From Ornithinibacillus gellani (GTDB lineage Bacteria; Bacillota; Bacilli; Bacillales; Amphibacillaceae), in NCBI RefSeq assembly GCF_003730295.1, contig NZ_QTSZ01000024.1:1-35598 (forward strand): a stretch of 35,598 nucleotides of DNA. Direction: 5' to 3'. The position numbers and the translations under genes are program-made. The notes beneath the pieces were generated by a model. That model saw only the letters and a list, made by a program, of their open reading frames with translations. It was not told where the DNA came from and searched no databases. Positions 26,942 through 35,200 of the stretch are shown piece after piece (position 1 is the stretch's first letter; the number at the start of each line of letters is the position of its first letter).

Positions 26942-27077
26942 GTGATCACTTACTTTCTTTAAATATTAGATATTGTACTTCGTCCGTTTTCAAAATATAG
27001 GTAATACAGATCCATTCATTTGGAATGCCGCCGAATGACATCAGCTGTAACCGTCCCTTCTTAGTCATTTTTTCAAT

Positions 27078-27109
27078 AAAAAAACCTTCCTTAAAAAAGA
27101 TAAGGAAGG
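27078..27109 (-). terminator. Attenuator terminator of the SAM riboswitch
   Basis: On the minus strand CCTTCCTT (27109-27102) pairs with AAGGAAGG (27092-27085), followed by seven T residues. The loop and 5' arm contain CTTATCTTT, complementary to AAAGATAAG of the riboswitch P1 3' arm, which forms the competing antiterminator. Confidence 0.93.
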
Positions 27110-27126
27110 AAATACTGTAAATGCGC

Positions 27127-27223
27127 TTCTTATCTTTCACAAATGCTGGATTTAGCACCTTTCTATCCTAGAAGGTTGCTGAAGTATCATCGGGCCAGAT
27201 CCCTAAACTTCTCTTAATAAGAA
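27127..27223 (-). promoter_or_regulatory. SAM-I (S-box) riboswitch
   Basis: Read on the minus strand. P1 is TTCTTAT (27223-27217) with ATAAGAA (27133-27127). Inside are AAGAGAAG, the AGGGATCTGGCCC block, GATGATACTTC closing P2, GCAACC...AAGGTGC (P3) and TGCTAAATCCAGCA (P4), all in the S-box order and with the conserved GATGA and GCAACC cores. With SAM bound, P1 forms and the terminator at 27078-27109 follows; without SAM, AAAGATAAG pairs with CTTATCTTT and transcription continues into the transporter gene. Confidence 0.96.
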
Positions 27224-27243
27224 AATTTATTCAATTGTATATA

Positions 27244-27273
27244 ATACTAATTCATAGTTAGTGGATAAGTCAA
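27244..27273 (-). promoter_or_regulatory. Promoter of the riboswitch-transporter transcript
   Basis: On the minus strand TTGACT (27273-27268), an 18-base spacer and TAGTAT (27249-27244), about 20 bases upstream of riboswitch P1. Confidence 0.6.
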
Positions 27274-27466
27274 ATGAGAATGAGGAAAAATAATTTTGTC
27301 CTGAATATGAATTATTTTTATAAAAAAATATGCCAAAGATGGTAAAAAGCTCATATTCATGCAAAAGCTTGTTCATATGCCGTTAGTTCATCAGTTTGAA
27401 TGGGTATATAACTTATACATCCAAATTTGGAAATGCAGAAATGAAAGTATCAGGAGGATTTACAAG

Positions 27467-28942
27467 GTGAAAGGTAAAAAAACAAAAGCAAAGAAATTAA
27501 AGAAAAGTGACATAACAGTTGTTGACACAGATGTTGCCAGAAAAGCCGTCGTCGCTACCGCGATGGGGAATGCGATGGAGTGGTTTGATTTTGGAATATA
27601 TTCCTACTTAGTCGTTATTATTTCCGAGGTATTTTATTCCGGTATCGATGATTCTTATCGATTAATATTTGGTTTTGGTACATTTGCAGTTGCCTTTTTG
27701 GTCCGCCCAATAGGTGGGGTAGTATTTGGGCGCTTGGGTGATAAATTAGGCCGTAAAAAAATATTAGCACTGACGCTTATCATGATGGCTGTTGCTACAT
27801 TTAGTATTGGATTTATTCCTTCTTATGAAAGTATCGGGATATGGGCACCAATTTTATTATTACTTGCCAGACTTGTACAAGGTTTTTCTACCGGTGGCGA
27901 ATATTCTGGTGCGATGACATTTATTGCAGAATCCGCCCCAGATAAACGACGTGGGTTTATGGCAAGTGGTTTAGAAGTTGGAACATTGGTAGGATACATT
28001 GCCGGTTCTGGAGTTGTAACCATACTTACGTATATGCTGGGAGACCAGGCCATGCTCGATTGGGGATGGAGAATTCCATTCTTCATTGCAGGGCCAATCG
28101 GAATTATTGGCTTGTATTTAAGAAACCATCTAGAAGAATCCCCAGCTTTTGCGAAAATGGAGGAACTAAAGGAAGAAGCCGAAACAGGGAGTCAATCCAT
28201 CTCGTTAAAAGAGATGTTGATTTACCATCGCAGGCCGCTAATCATCGCAATTATTTTGGTGTTCTTCTATAACGTCATTGACTATACTGTCTTGACTTAT
28301 ATGCCATCCCATTTATCTGATGTACTTGGATATGGTAATACAAAAGGTTTATTGCTTATTCTTATCGTCATGTTCATTATGATCCCGATTGTACTATTAA
28401 TGGGACATTATGGTGATCGAATCGGAAATAAGCGGATTATTATTGGAAGCTTAATTGGTATGGTTGTGTTAGCCATTCCAGCATTTAAACTAATCGAAAC
28501 TGGCAGTAATATACTCGTGTTCTTTGGATTACTTATTATTGCAGTGCTATTATCTGCACTCCAGGGAACAATGCCATCACAGCTTCCTTCCTTATTCTTT
28601 ACGGAGGTACGCTATAGTGGCTTATCCATCACGTATAACGTCTCTGCATCCTTATTTGGTGGAACCGCACCATTGTTGATTGCGTGGTTAATTAATATTA
28701 CAGCATCGACATTTGCACCAGCATATTATCTTATGTTTGCAGCGGTAATCGGGATTATTGTCGTCTCCATCTATGTTGAAAATACCTCTGGTAAACCATT
28801 ACGCGGCGATGCGCCAGCAGTTGCAGAGGAAACAGAAATTAAGGAAGTGCTGGAAGACATGGAAGCCTTATGGTGGAGAGAAGAACAACAAGAAATCAAA
28901 GAACGTATGGAAGAAAATAATAATGAAACGGGAGATAAATAA
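27467..28942 (+). CDS. MFS transporter, metabolite:H+ symporter family (ProP-like)
   Basis: A 491-aa membrane protein with 12 predicted helices of the MHS branch of the major facilitator superfamily. It shows MGNAMEWFDFGIYSYL in helix 1, RPIGGVVFGRLGDKLGRKK in the loop 2-3 signature and RLVQGFSTGGEYSGA in helix 5, all typical of ProP-like proline/betaine symporters. The C-terminus (WWREEQQEIKERMEENN) is charged and helical like the osmosensory ProP tail. GTG 27467 lies 9 bases after CAGGAGG; the frame runs further upstream but without a ribosome site. Osmoprotectant uptake fits a halotolerant Bacillaceae, but dicarboxylates or other solutes are possible. Confidence 0.88.
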   Translation: MKGKKTKAKKLKKSDITVVDTDVARKAVVATAMGNAMEWFDFGIYSYLVVIISEVFYSGIDDSYRLIFGFGTFAVAFLVRPIGGVVFGRLGDKLGRKKILALTLIMMAVATFSIGFIPSYESIGIWAPILLLLARLVQGFSTGGEYSGAMTFIAESAPDKRRGFMASGLEVGTLVGYIAGSGVVTILTYMLGDQAMLDWGWRIPFFIAGPIGIIGLYLRNHLEESPAFAKMEELKEEAETGSQSISLKEMLIYHRRPLIIAIILVFFYNVIDYTVLTYMPSHLSDVLGYGNTKGLLLILIVMFIMIPIVLLMGHYGDRIGNKRIIIGSLIGMVVLAIPAFKLIETGSNILVFFGLLIIAVLLSALQGTMPSQLPSLFFTEVRYSGLSITYNVSASLFGGTAPLLIAWLINITASTFAPAYYLMFAAVIGIIVVSIYVENTSGKPLRGDAPAVAEETEIKEVLEDMEALWWREEQQEIKERMEENNNETGDK

Positions 28943-29493
28943 TAATAAATATACCAAATTGGTCCCCATTCCAAAGCGCGGAATGGGGACCGTTAAAAAG
29001 ATTGTTAGATGAACTTCGTGTCGCTTATGAATATATAGAGATAGTGCCATTGGATAAGAAAATTTTTATCCAAGTTCGTACATCTTTGACTGATAGTGAA
29101 GCACTACAAAAATATATTGAAAAGGTAAAAAGAAAATTGGAAGACCAAACCAATTATAAATTGTATGCCTTTGATATATCGGCATCTGGTTCAGATGTGG
29201 TTGTTGGAGATAATTACACCCTGTCGCCGACGACAGATTTACAAAAAAATATTACTCAATTAGCGCATGCATTAACGGAAAAAGAAAAATACAAGGTAAT
29301 TGGATTTTCTTATAAGGAGAAACCCTTAACTTTTGAAATAAGAACTTCCGCTAGTGCAAAGGATCAATCACACAGTCAACAGCTTGAAGAAATAATACAT
29401 GCGTACTTTCAATCGCCAGATGTTGTTACTTCATTAAAAGGGGAAACGTATGAAGTTATTATTTATAGTAAAGATGAAAAAAGAATTAATTGA
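28939..29493 (+). CDS. Hypothetical protein (possibly DUF4030-like), start codon unclear
   Basis: From TTG 29002 the frame gives 163 aa: LDELRVAYEYIEIVPLDKKIFIQVRTSLTDSEALQKYIEKVKRKLE..., a soluble alpha/beta protein that may belong to the DUF4030 group. The frame is open back to 28939 and reads NIPNWSPFQSAEWGPLKRLLDELRV in plausible coding style. GGGAGAT (28930-28936) sits properly in front, but only ATA codons (28939, 28942, 28945) are available there. A perfect 12-bp hairpin (GGTCCCCATTCC/GGAATGGGGACC, 28961-28991) lies within this stretch. Start TTG 29002 has only the hairpin's GGGGACC upstream. It closely follows the ProP-like gene, so the two are probably co-transcribed. Confidence 0.6.
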   Translation: MIINIPNWSPFQSAEWGPLKRLLDELRVAYEYIEIVPLDKKIFIQVRTSLTDSEALQKYIEKVKRKLEDQTNYKLYAFDISASGSDVVVGDNYTLSPTTDLQKNITQLAHALTEKEKYKVIGFSYKEKPLTFEIRTSASAKDQSHSQQLEEIIHAYFQSPDVVTSLKGETYEVIIYSKDEKRIN

Positions 29494-29732
29494 TTCATGG
29501 ACCATATGAATTGTATTAATGTCCTAATCATAATGTCCACAAACTTTCTGTAGTTTCTTTTGCTATGGTCCTTCGCGCAAAGCGTTTTTATCCTTGGTTA
29601 ATTATATGTAGAACAAGGTGTACGGGCTTAAAGTGAAGCGCAATATAAACATTTGTATAATTTAATATAGAAGTTGGTGTAATATTTGTAAAAATTTGAA
29701 AATAGGGTAAAATATATGGAAACCAGTATGTA

Positions 29733-29798
29733 TTAAGAATTTCGCACCATTAAGCTTATAATTTGTTTACCCGTTTCAGAATCCAAATTTCCCGTTGG
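29733..29798 (-). pseudogene. Fragment of a second ABC transporter ATPase
   Basis: On the minus strand 29798-29733 reads PTGNLDSETGKQIISLM followed by VRNS and a stop, the post-Walker-B segment of a MacB/LolD-type ATPase. It is in a different frame from, and only a few bases downstream of, the intact-looking ATPase gene that itself contains EPTGNLDTRTGEQIFALL. It is therefore a remnant of another gene, and the junction at about 29798 looks like a deletion or recombination point. Confidence 0.78.
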
Positions 29799-29800
29799 CT

Positions 29801-30481
29801 TCACTTATCTGAAATCACCATACCGTCTTTCATTGAAATGATACGGTTTGCTTTCGCTGCCAGTGCAGTGTCATGTGTAACAAACAGGACACTGCACTGC
29901 TCTTTTTCATTTAGTTCCTTTAATAATGCAAAAATCTGCTCTCCTGTTCTCGTGTCAAGGTTGCCAGTAGGTTCATCAGCCAATAACCAGCTTGGTTTAT
30001 GTACAATGGCACGTGCAATTGCAACACGTTGCTGCTGACCTCCAGATAATTGGGACGGAAGAGAATGATGTTTATCTTGGAGTCCTACTTGTTTAAGTAC
30101 CTCTATGGCACGTTCTAATTTGTCATATGGTACTTTCCTTGTAAAAAGTGGGGTAAGCACGTTTTCTATTGCAGTTAAGGTTGGTAAAAGATGAAATTGT
30201 TGAAAAATAAAACCTATTTCTTGAAAGCGAAAATCAGCAATTTTATTTTTATTTTTCATTTGTATTTGTTCGTGATCATAAGTAATTATGCCATCTGTCG
30301 GTTCGTCCAGTGTTCCAATTAAACTTAATAAAGTTGACTTACCCGATCCAGACGGACCAATAATTGCAGTGAATTCCTTATTTTTAAATGTCAAATTGAC
30401 CTGTTGAAGCGCGATTGTTTCAGTTCCACCTTTCCCAAAGGCTCTTGTTAACCGCTTGCATTCTATTCGATTGATTAATAT
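29801..30481 (-). CDS. Orphan ABC transporter ATP-binding protein without a canonical start
   Basis: The frame is open from 30481 (after a TGA) to 29801, about 226 codons, the normal length for this family. It reads LINRIECKRLTRAFGKGG..., Walker A GPSGSGKST, Q-loop FIFQQFHLLPTLT, signature LSGGQQQRVAIARAI, Walker B LLADEPTGNLD and VTHD, all intact. AAGGGGTG lies at the right distance upstream, but the codons there are ATA (30481) and TTA (30478). The first standard start, TTG 30394, would remove the N-terminal beta strands. No permease gene is adjacent. It may be a recent pseudogene through loss of its start codon, or may use a rare start. Confidence 0.75.
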   Translation of the reverse strand: MLINRIECKRLTRAFGKGGTETIALQQVNLTFKNKEFTAIIGPSGSGKSTLLSLIGTLDEPTDGIITYDHEQIQMKNKNKIADFRFQEIGFIFQQFHLLPTLTAIENVLTPLFTRKVPYDKLERAIEVLKQVGLQDKHHSLPSQLSGGQQQRVAIARAIVHKPSWLLADEPTGNLDTRTGEQIFALLKELNEKEQCSVLFVTHDTALAAKANRIISMKDGMVISDK

Positions 30482-30558
30482 TCACACCCCTTAAAATATA
30501 TTTCTGTTTGAAGTAGCCTTTGTACGATGTATGCTATTTAACTTAATTTTTATCAAAA

Positions 30559-30800
30559 ACAGGCGAGAAAAATCCTTCTTCAAGCGCGTGAAGGGCAAAG
30601 CCCAGCGATAAGTGGGAGATGAATCGCCTTCGGACAAGGGATTGCTTTAGCAATCTCAATTGTCCGACAGCTTGAAAGCATATGTAATGTGAAAACTTCA
30701 TTTAGTGGGGGTTTCTCTACCCCCCACTGAATGTTAGTTGAACAGAATCGGACCTTTAAGGGAAGTTGATCCCCCACTTCAATCAGACCGTAAGGTCGAT
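30559..30800. mobile_element. IS200/IS605-like element remnant (right-end / omega-RNA-like region)
   Basis: The 30568-30680 stretch (CTTCAAGCGCGTGAAGGGC, AGATGAATCGCC, GATTGCTTTAGCAATC, TTGTCCG) is rich in short hairpins. It is familiar from many Bacillaceae intergenic copies next to tnpB-type genes, where its complement is often mis-annotated as short ORFs. It continues into TTTAGTGGGGG...CCCCCCACTGAATG and ends near CCCCCACTT, the part shared with 10368-10448 in inverse orientation. No transposase or tnpB reading frame remains. The family assignment is from memory of the sequence style. Confidence 0.45.
30697..30778 (-). repeat. Dispersed repeat, copy A
   Basis: Its complement (AGTGGGGGATCAAC...GTTCAACTAAC...CAGTGGGG...CCCCCACT) aligns with 10368-10448 along the full length, differing by scattered substitutions and small indels. 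Both copies keep the hairpin CAGTGGGG/CCCCCACT, suggesting that structure rather than sequence is preserved. The following 30800-31000 shows no gene. Confidence 0.75.
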
Positions 30801-31000
30801 AAGTGGCGGGTAGTTCAAAACAACTTGCTAATTATCCATAAAATTATTTGGAAGGAGAAATATTCTTTATCCATTTTGTATATTCAGAATAGTTTAAGCA
30901 TACCGATGCTATCTCTCCTATGATAGCGATAAATGTTATAAACAATCAAGTGTAGGGGCATTCATTCTTTTGGATTTAACTGGTCTATGAGGCAAAATCC

Positions 31001-31029
31001 CTGAATATCTAATTCAACAGGATTATAAT
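31001..31029 (+). promoter_or_regulatory. Candidate promoter of the AhpD-like gene
   Basis: CTGAAT (31001-31006), a 17-base spacer and a perfect TATAAT (31024-31029), 33 bases before the start codon. Confidence 0.5.
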
Positions 31030-31061
31030 ATAAGTGTAAGAAGAATTGGAGGAGATTTTCA

Positions 31062-31520
31062 ATGGAATCACGAATAGATTATTATCAGGTTGCACCTCAA
31101 GCAGCAAAAATAATGATGGACTTTGAAAAGTATATTAAATCCACCAATCTTGAATCCACTTTATTGGAACTAGTGAAAACTCGTTCTTCACAAATAAATG
31201 GTTGTGCATTTTGTTTAGATATGCATACAAAAGATGCACGAGCGAATGGCGAGACGGAACAACGCCTATATGCATTAAATGCTTGGCGCGAAACAGATTT
31301 TTACACGGAAAAAGAACGTGCAGCCTTGGACTTAACAGAGGCTATTACGGAAATATCCACAAATCATATATCAGATGAATTATATCATCACGTTCGCACG
31401 TACTTTAATGAAAAGGATTTTGTGGATTTGGTATATGCGATAAATACAATCAACAGTTGGAATCGCCTTGCAATAACGATGCGGGTAGTCCCTGGAAACT
31501 ATCAACCAGCAAAAAATTAG
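31062..31520 (+). CDS. AhpD-like carboxymuconolactone decarboxylase-family protein
   Basis: A 152-aa all-helical protein with the AhpD-type active site SSQINGCAFCLDMHTKDA: Cys48, Cys51 and His55 form the CxxC...H proton relay of peroxidase-type members. It is probably an alkylhydroperoxidase-like thiol enzyme that handles peroxides. A lone gene: GGAGGAG lies 9 bases before the ATG and other genes are more than 200 bases away. The name reflects the fold family, not an activity on muconolactone. Confidence 0.9.
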   Translation: MESRIDYYQVAPQAAKIMMDFEKYIKSTNLESTLLELVKTRSSQINGCAFCLDMHTKDARANGETEQRLYALNAWRETDFYTEKERAALDLTEAITEISTNHISDELYHHVRTYFNEKDFVDLVYAINTINSWNRLAITMRVVPGNYQPAKN

Positions 31521-31749
31521 ATACAATGATAAAGGGATATATTTACATCTCTCAATGGAAAATCGGGTGGCTTTTTGCTCAATTTTTTATGTGTTTTAGT
31601 ATTCCCTGTTTTGATTTCTTTTGTAAGGATACAGTTGAATTAAATTTTAGGAGAAGTATACTAAAAGAAATGTATAACTTCGCTTTGAAACGGCGATGTG
31701 GTTAGACATGTACAACATTTATACCATTCGTGATATTGGAGGTGGAGCG

Positions 31750-32064
31750 GTGAAAAAAGTATTCATAGCTGGACTTGAAATGCTTCGGATTATCCTAGTT
31801 TGTTTGTTGGTCGGAGGGCTAATAGGGTTTGTGGTTATAGAAAATATATATCCAATCTGGAATTACCCGCATGAAAAGGATTGGATGGGCGCCTTAGGAA
31901 TTCTAGTATTGATGTTTGTTTTATATAGAAATCGGCTTCAATTTAATGGATTTTATCGCAGTGAAAAAAATGCAAAGCTGTCTCCTGCAGTTACGACTGT
32001 ACTGATTACGGTTTCTGTTATTATGCTAGCAATGCCGCCTATAATCGGTAAGATGGTAGGGTAG
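31750..32064 (+). CDS. Small membrane protein of unknown function
   Basis: A 104-aa protein with three hydrophobic segments (about 7-30, 45-60 and 77-97) and a short basic loop (YRNRLQFNGFYRSEKNAK) between the second and third. GTG 31750 lies 7 bases after GGAGG; upstream in-frame ATGs at 31696 and 31708 lack a ribosome site. No family is recognised. A terminator follows, so it is monocistronic or ends a transcript starting in 31521-31749. Confidence 0.72.
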   Translation: MKKVFIAGLEMLRIILVCLLVGGLIGFVVIENIYPIWNYPHEKDWMGALGILVLMFVLYRNRLQFNGFYRSEKNAKLSPAVTTVLITVSVIMLAMPPIIGKMVG

Positions 32065-32130
32065 TCGTTATGTTTAAATTTGAGTTCTGCTTACGCAAAT
32101 TCATTTATAAAAATCAAGCTTTTTCCAGCT

Positions 32131-32185
32131 ATAAATGCCTAGGTTGTGGTCACTAACTAACCACCATACCTGGGCATTTATTTTA
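32131..32185 (+). terminator. Rho-independent terminator after the small membrane protein gene
   Basis: ATAAATGCC..AGG..GTGGT pairs with ACCAC..ACCT.GGCATTTAT, followed by TTTTAT. Confidence 0.88.
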
Positions 32186-32295
32186 TATATCACGCTAAGT
32201 AAATGATTGTAGGCATTTGTGATAAAATAAGTTAAATATTATATCTATTTTGAAATTCACATGCAAGTCACGGTGTGTGGAGCGGGGGATAATGG

Positions 32296-35200
32296 TTGAG
32301 GAAACTAAAGAAAAAATATGTCTTCTTTTTTATAGTTATGTTTACCACCATCATGGCAATAGGCGGCGGTATTTCAGCAGAGGATAAGCGAAAATCGGAA
32401 CATGATTTAAGCCAACTAGATGCGACAAAAGATTTTTATACGGATTTAGATGGGGAATGGTATTTCTTTAAAGAAAAGCTATTGACGCCGAATGAGACTA
32501 GAAGTTTAAGCAGTAAGGGAATGGGAGAAATCGTTTCACTCCCTGATTCTTTTGATGATCATACAGGTGAAATGAATTCTTTTGGTACCTATATGACAAC
32601 GATTAAAATCCCTAAGGAATTTGTGGGAAAGTCGCTTGCTATTCATGTACCTTATCAATATAGTGCTTATACGCTATATGTGAACCAAAGAGAGGTTGCA
32701 AAAAATGGCGTGGTGGGACAGGATTCACTTTCACATGATGCGGAGATGTCGCCAAGAATCGGTTATTTTGTTGGGGAATCCGGTGAAATGCAGCTTACCA
32801 TCCAGGTATCAAGCTTCAATCATATTCGTGGGGGATTGGAGAATTCCATGTATTTGGGTGAATCATCAGTTGTTGCCAATAAATTTAATGCTAATATGAT
32901 TGGTACACTATTTGTGAATGGATGTATTTTTATTATTGGACTGTTTATGGTTCTTTTTGCTATGTACCGTAGGCAGGAGCACGTGTTTTTAATTTTTGGT
33001 TTGTTCGCAATGCTTATTTCTGTTCGCGCAATATTTGCTGTGCCCTTTTACTATAGCCTCATATTCCTAAATATGTCGTGGTTATGGGGTACTCGATTGG
33101 AGTACATTTTGACTGAAGCAACTTCCATGTTTTATGTCATTCTTTTATGGAAATGGCATGAAAAAGAGTTTTCCAAGAAGATTATGCAAGGACTAGTTTT
33201 TGTCCACCTGGCACTTATAATAGTGACATTATTTACACAGCCCATGTTCTTTCAGGCACTCTTTTTTAAGGTGTTTTATTTAACGATTCCAACCTTTTTC
33301 TATTTGATATACGTCATATACAAGAGCATTCGTAATCAAAACCGAATTGCAAAGATCAATTTGATTGGAATGGGGATTATCTTCCTTGCTTTCTTTAATG
33401 ACTTTGCAATTGGACAGAACTTCTATCAATTTTGGAATTTAATGTTGCCTGCGGTTGCTGTTTATGTTTTGATTCATGTCATATTAATGAGTAAGGATTT
33501 TGCAAAATCTATTCGGAAAACAGAGCAACAAAATGTACAGCTTTTGGCTTTAAATGATTCCAATGAAAAGCTTGCTGCTCAACTTCAAAATGAGTTGAAA
33601 CAGAAGGATGATTTTCTTGCGAATACGTCTCATGAGCTTCGAAATCCACTTCATGGATTGATTAATATTGCACAATCTATTTTGCGTAATCGTTCCAAGC
33701 AATTGGATGAAAAAACAAGGGATGACTTAACGCTCCAGCTTACAATTGGGAATCATATGTCAAGGACACTGGAAGATTTACTTGACATCACGCGGCTAAA
33801 GGAACATCGAATTCAGCTTTTATGTGATCGTATGGATGTTCAATCAGTTACAGCACTTGTGATGGATATGCTCAAGGTTCTAATCGAAAATAAAAACATT
33901 CACATGGAAGCTTGCATTCCCAAAGACTTCCCTCATGTGGTAGCAGATAGAAATCGATTGATCCAAATCCTGTTTAATCTGCTTCATAATGCAATTAAAT
34001 ACACAGCGGAAGGAAGCATTAAGGTTACTGGAGAGATAAATGCAGATATGGCCTATATACATATAACAGATACTGGAATTGGTATGGATGAAAAAACGCT
34101 TCATTCCATATTTGATCCCTATGAACAAGGTGATTCCAGTATGACAGCAATTGGTGGTGGTCTTGGACTTGGATTAAGTATTTGTAAGCAATTGGTAGAA
34201 CTCCATGGCGGAAAGTTAGAAGCAACATCTGTGTTGGGTGAAGGCTCGGTATTTACTTTTTCGTTACCAGTTGCAGAAAAAGATTTTGAAGGGCAAGTGG
34301 CAGCAACGGCCCCACCCATTCCGATAAATGATTTCGAGTTAAAGGATGCACCGATTACATTACACGCTATGACAGAGACCGTTTCCCAAATTCGAGATAA
34401 ATCTATGGCATATAAGTCAAAAGTTTTGGCAGTGGATGATGATCCTATCAATTTGAGGGTATTACAAAATATGCTTCCAAAAGATCAATATGAAGTAGTA
34501 GGTGCTACGAGCGGACAAGAAGCATTTGAGAAATTAACCTGGAAGGAATGGGACTTGGTGATTTCTGACGTTATGATGCCAGAAATGTCGGGTTATGAAT
34601 TAACAAGATTGATACGAGAGAAATATTCTATTTCGGAATTACCTATATTACTTTTAACTGCACGGGGAAACTCAGAGGATGTCTATGCCGGCTTTCTAGC
34701 TGGGGCAAATGATTATGTTAAAAAACCAGTTGATGCAGTGGAACTTCATGTTCGGGTACATGCCTTAACAAATTTACAAGCCTCCATAAAAGAACGATTA
34801 GCAATGGAGGCTGCTTGGCTGCAGGCACAAATCCGCCCGCATTTCTTATTAAATACACTCAATGCAATTGCTTCACTAAGTGAGATTGATACAGATAGGA
34901 TGGTACGCTTGATGGAGCAATTTGCCCATTATTTGCAGCGTAGCTTTTATTTAAAAAATACAGATAAGCTTGTTCCACTTCAGTACGAACTGGATTTACT
35001 TGAATCATATTTATACATTGAGAAGGAACGATTTGGAGAACGATTGCAGATAAAATGGGAAGTAGATGCAGTTGAGGATGTGCTCATTCCACCACTTTCT
35101 ATCCAAACCCTAGTAGAAAATGCAGTGAATCATGGTGTGTTAAAGCGGATTGCTGGAGGATTAATCACAATCCGAATCTGTACCATAGATCATTATACAG

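Noticed and set aside
26946-27158. A 70-codon minus-strand frame directly upstream of the NhaC-type gene
   Set aside because: It has no ribosome site, and it crosses the 3' part of the SAM riboswitch and its terminator. RNA structure explains the sequence better.
28961-28991. Terminator after the ProP-like gene
   Set aside because: The 12-bp stem is perfect but is followed by GTTAAAAAG, not a T tract, so it is unlikely to terminate on the plus strand.
30580-30777. A 65-codon minus-strand frame in the IS-like remnant
   Set aside because: The sequence is hairpin-rich non-coding repeat DNA; similar frames are commonly mis-annotated wherever this repeat occurs.
31457-31705. An 82-codon plus-strand frame overlapping the end of the AhpD-like gene
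   Set aside because: It overlaps a well-supported gene in another frame and shows no ribosome site; its hydrophobic stretch comes from T-rich intergenic DNA.
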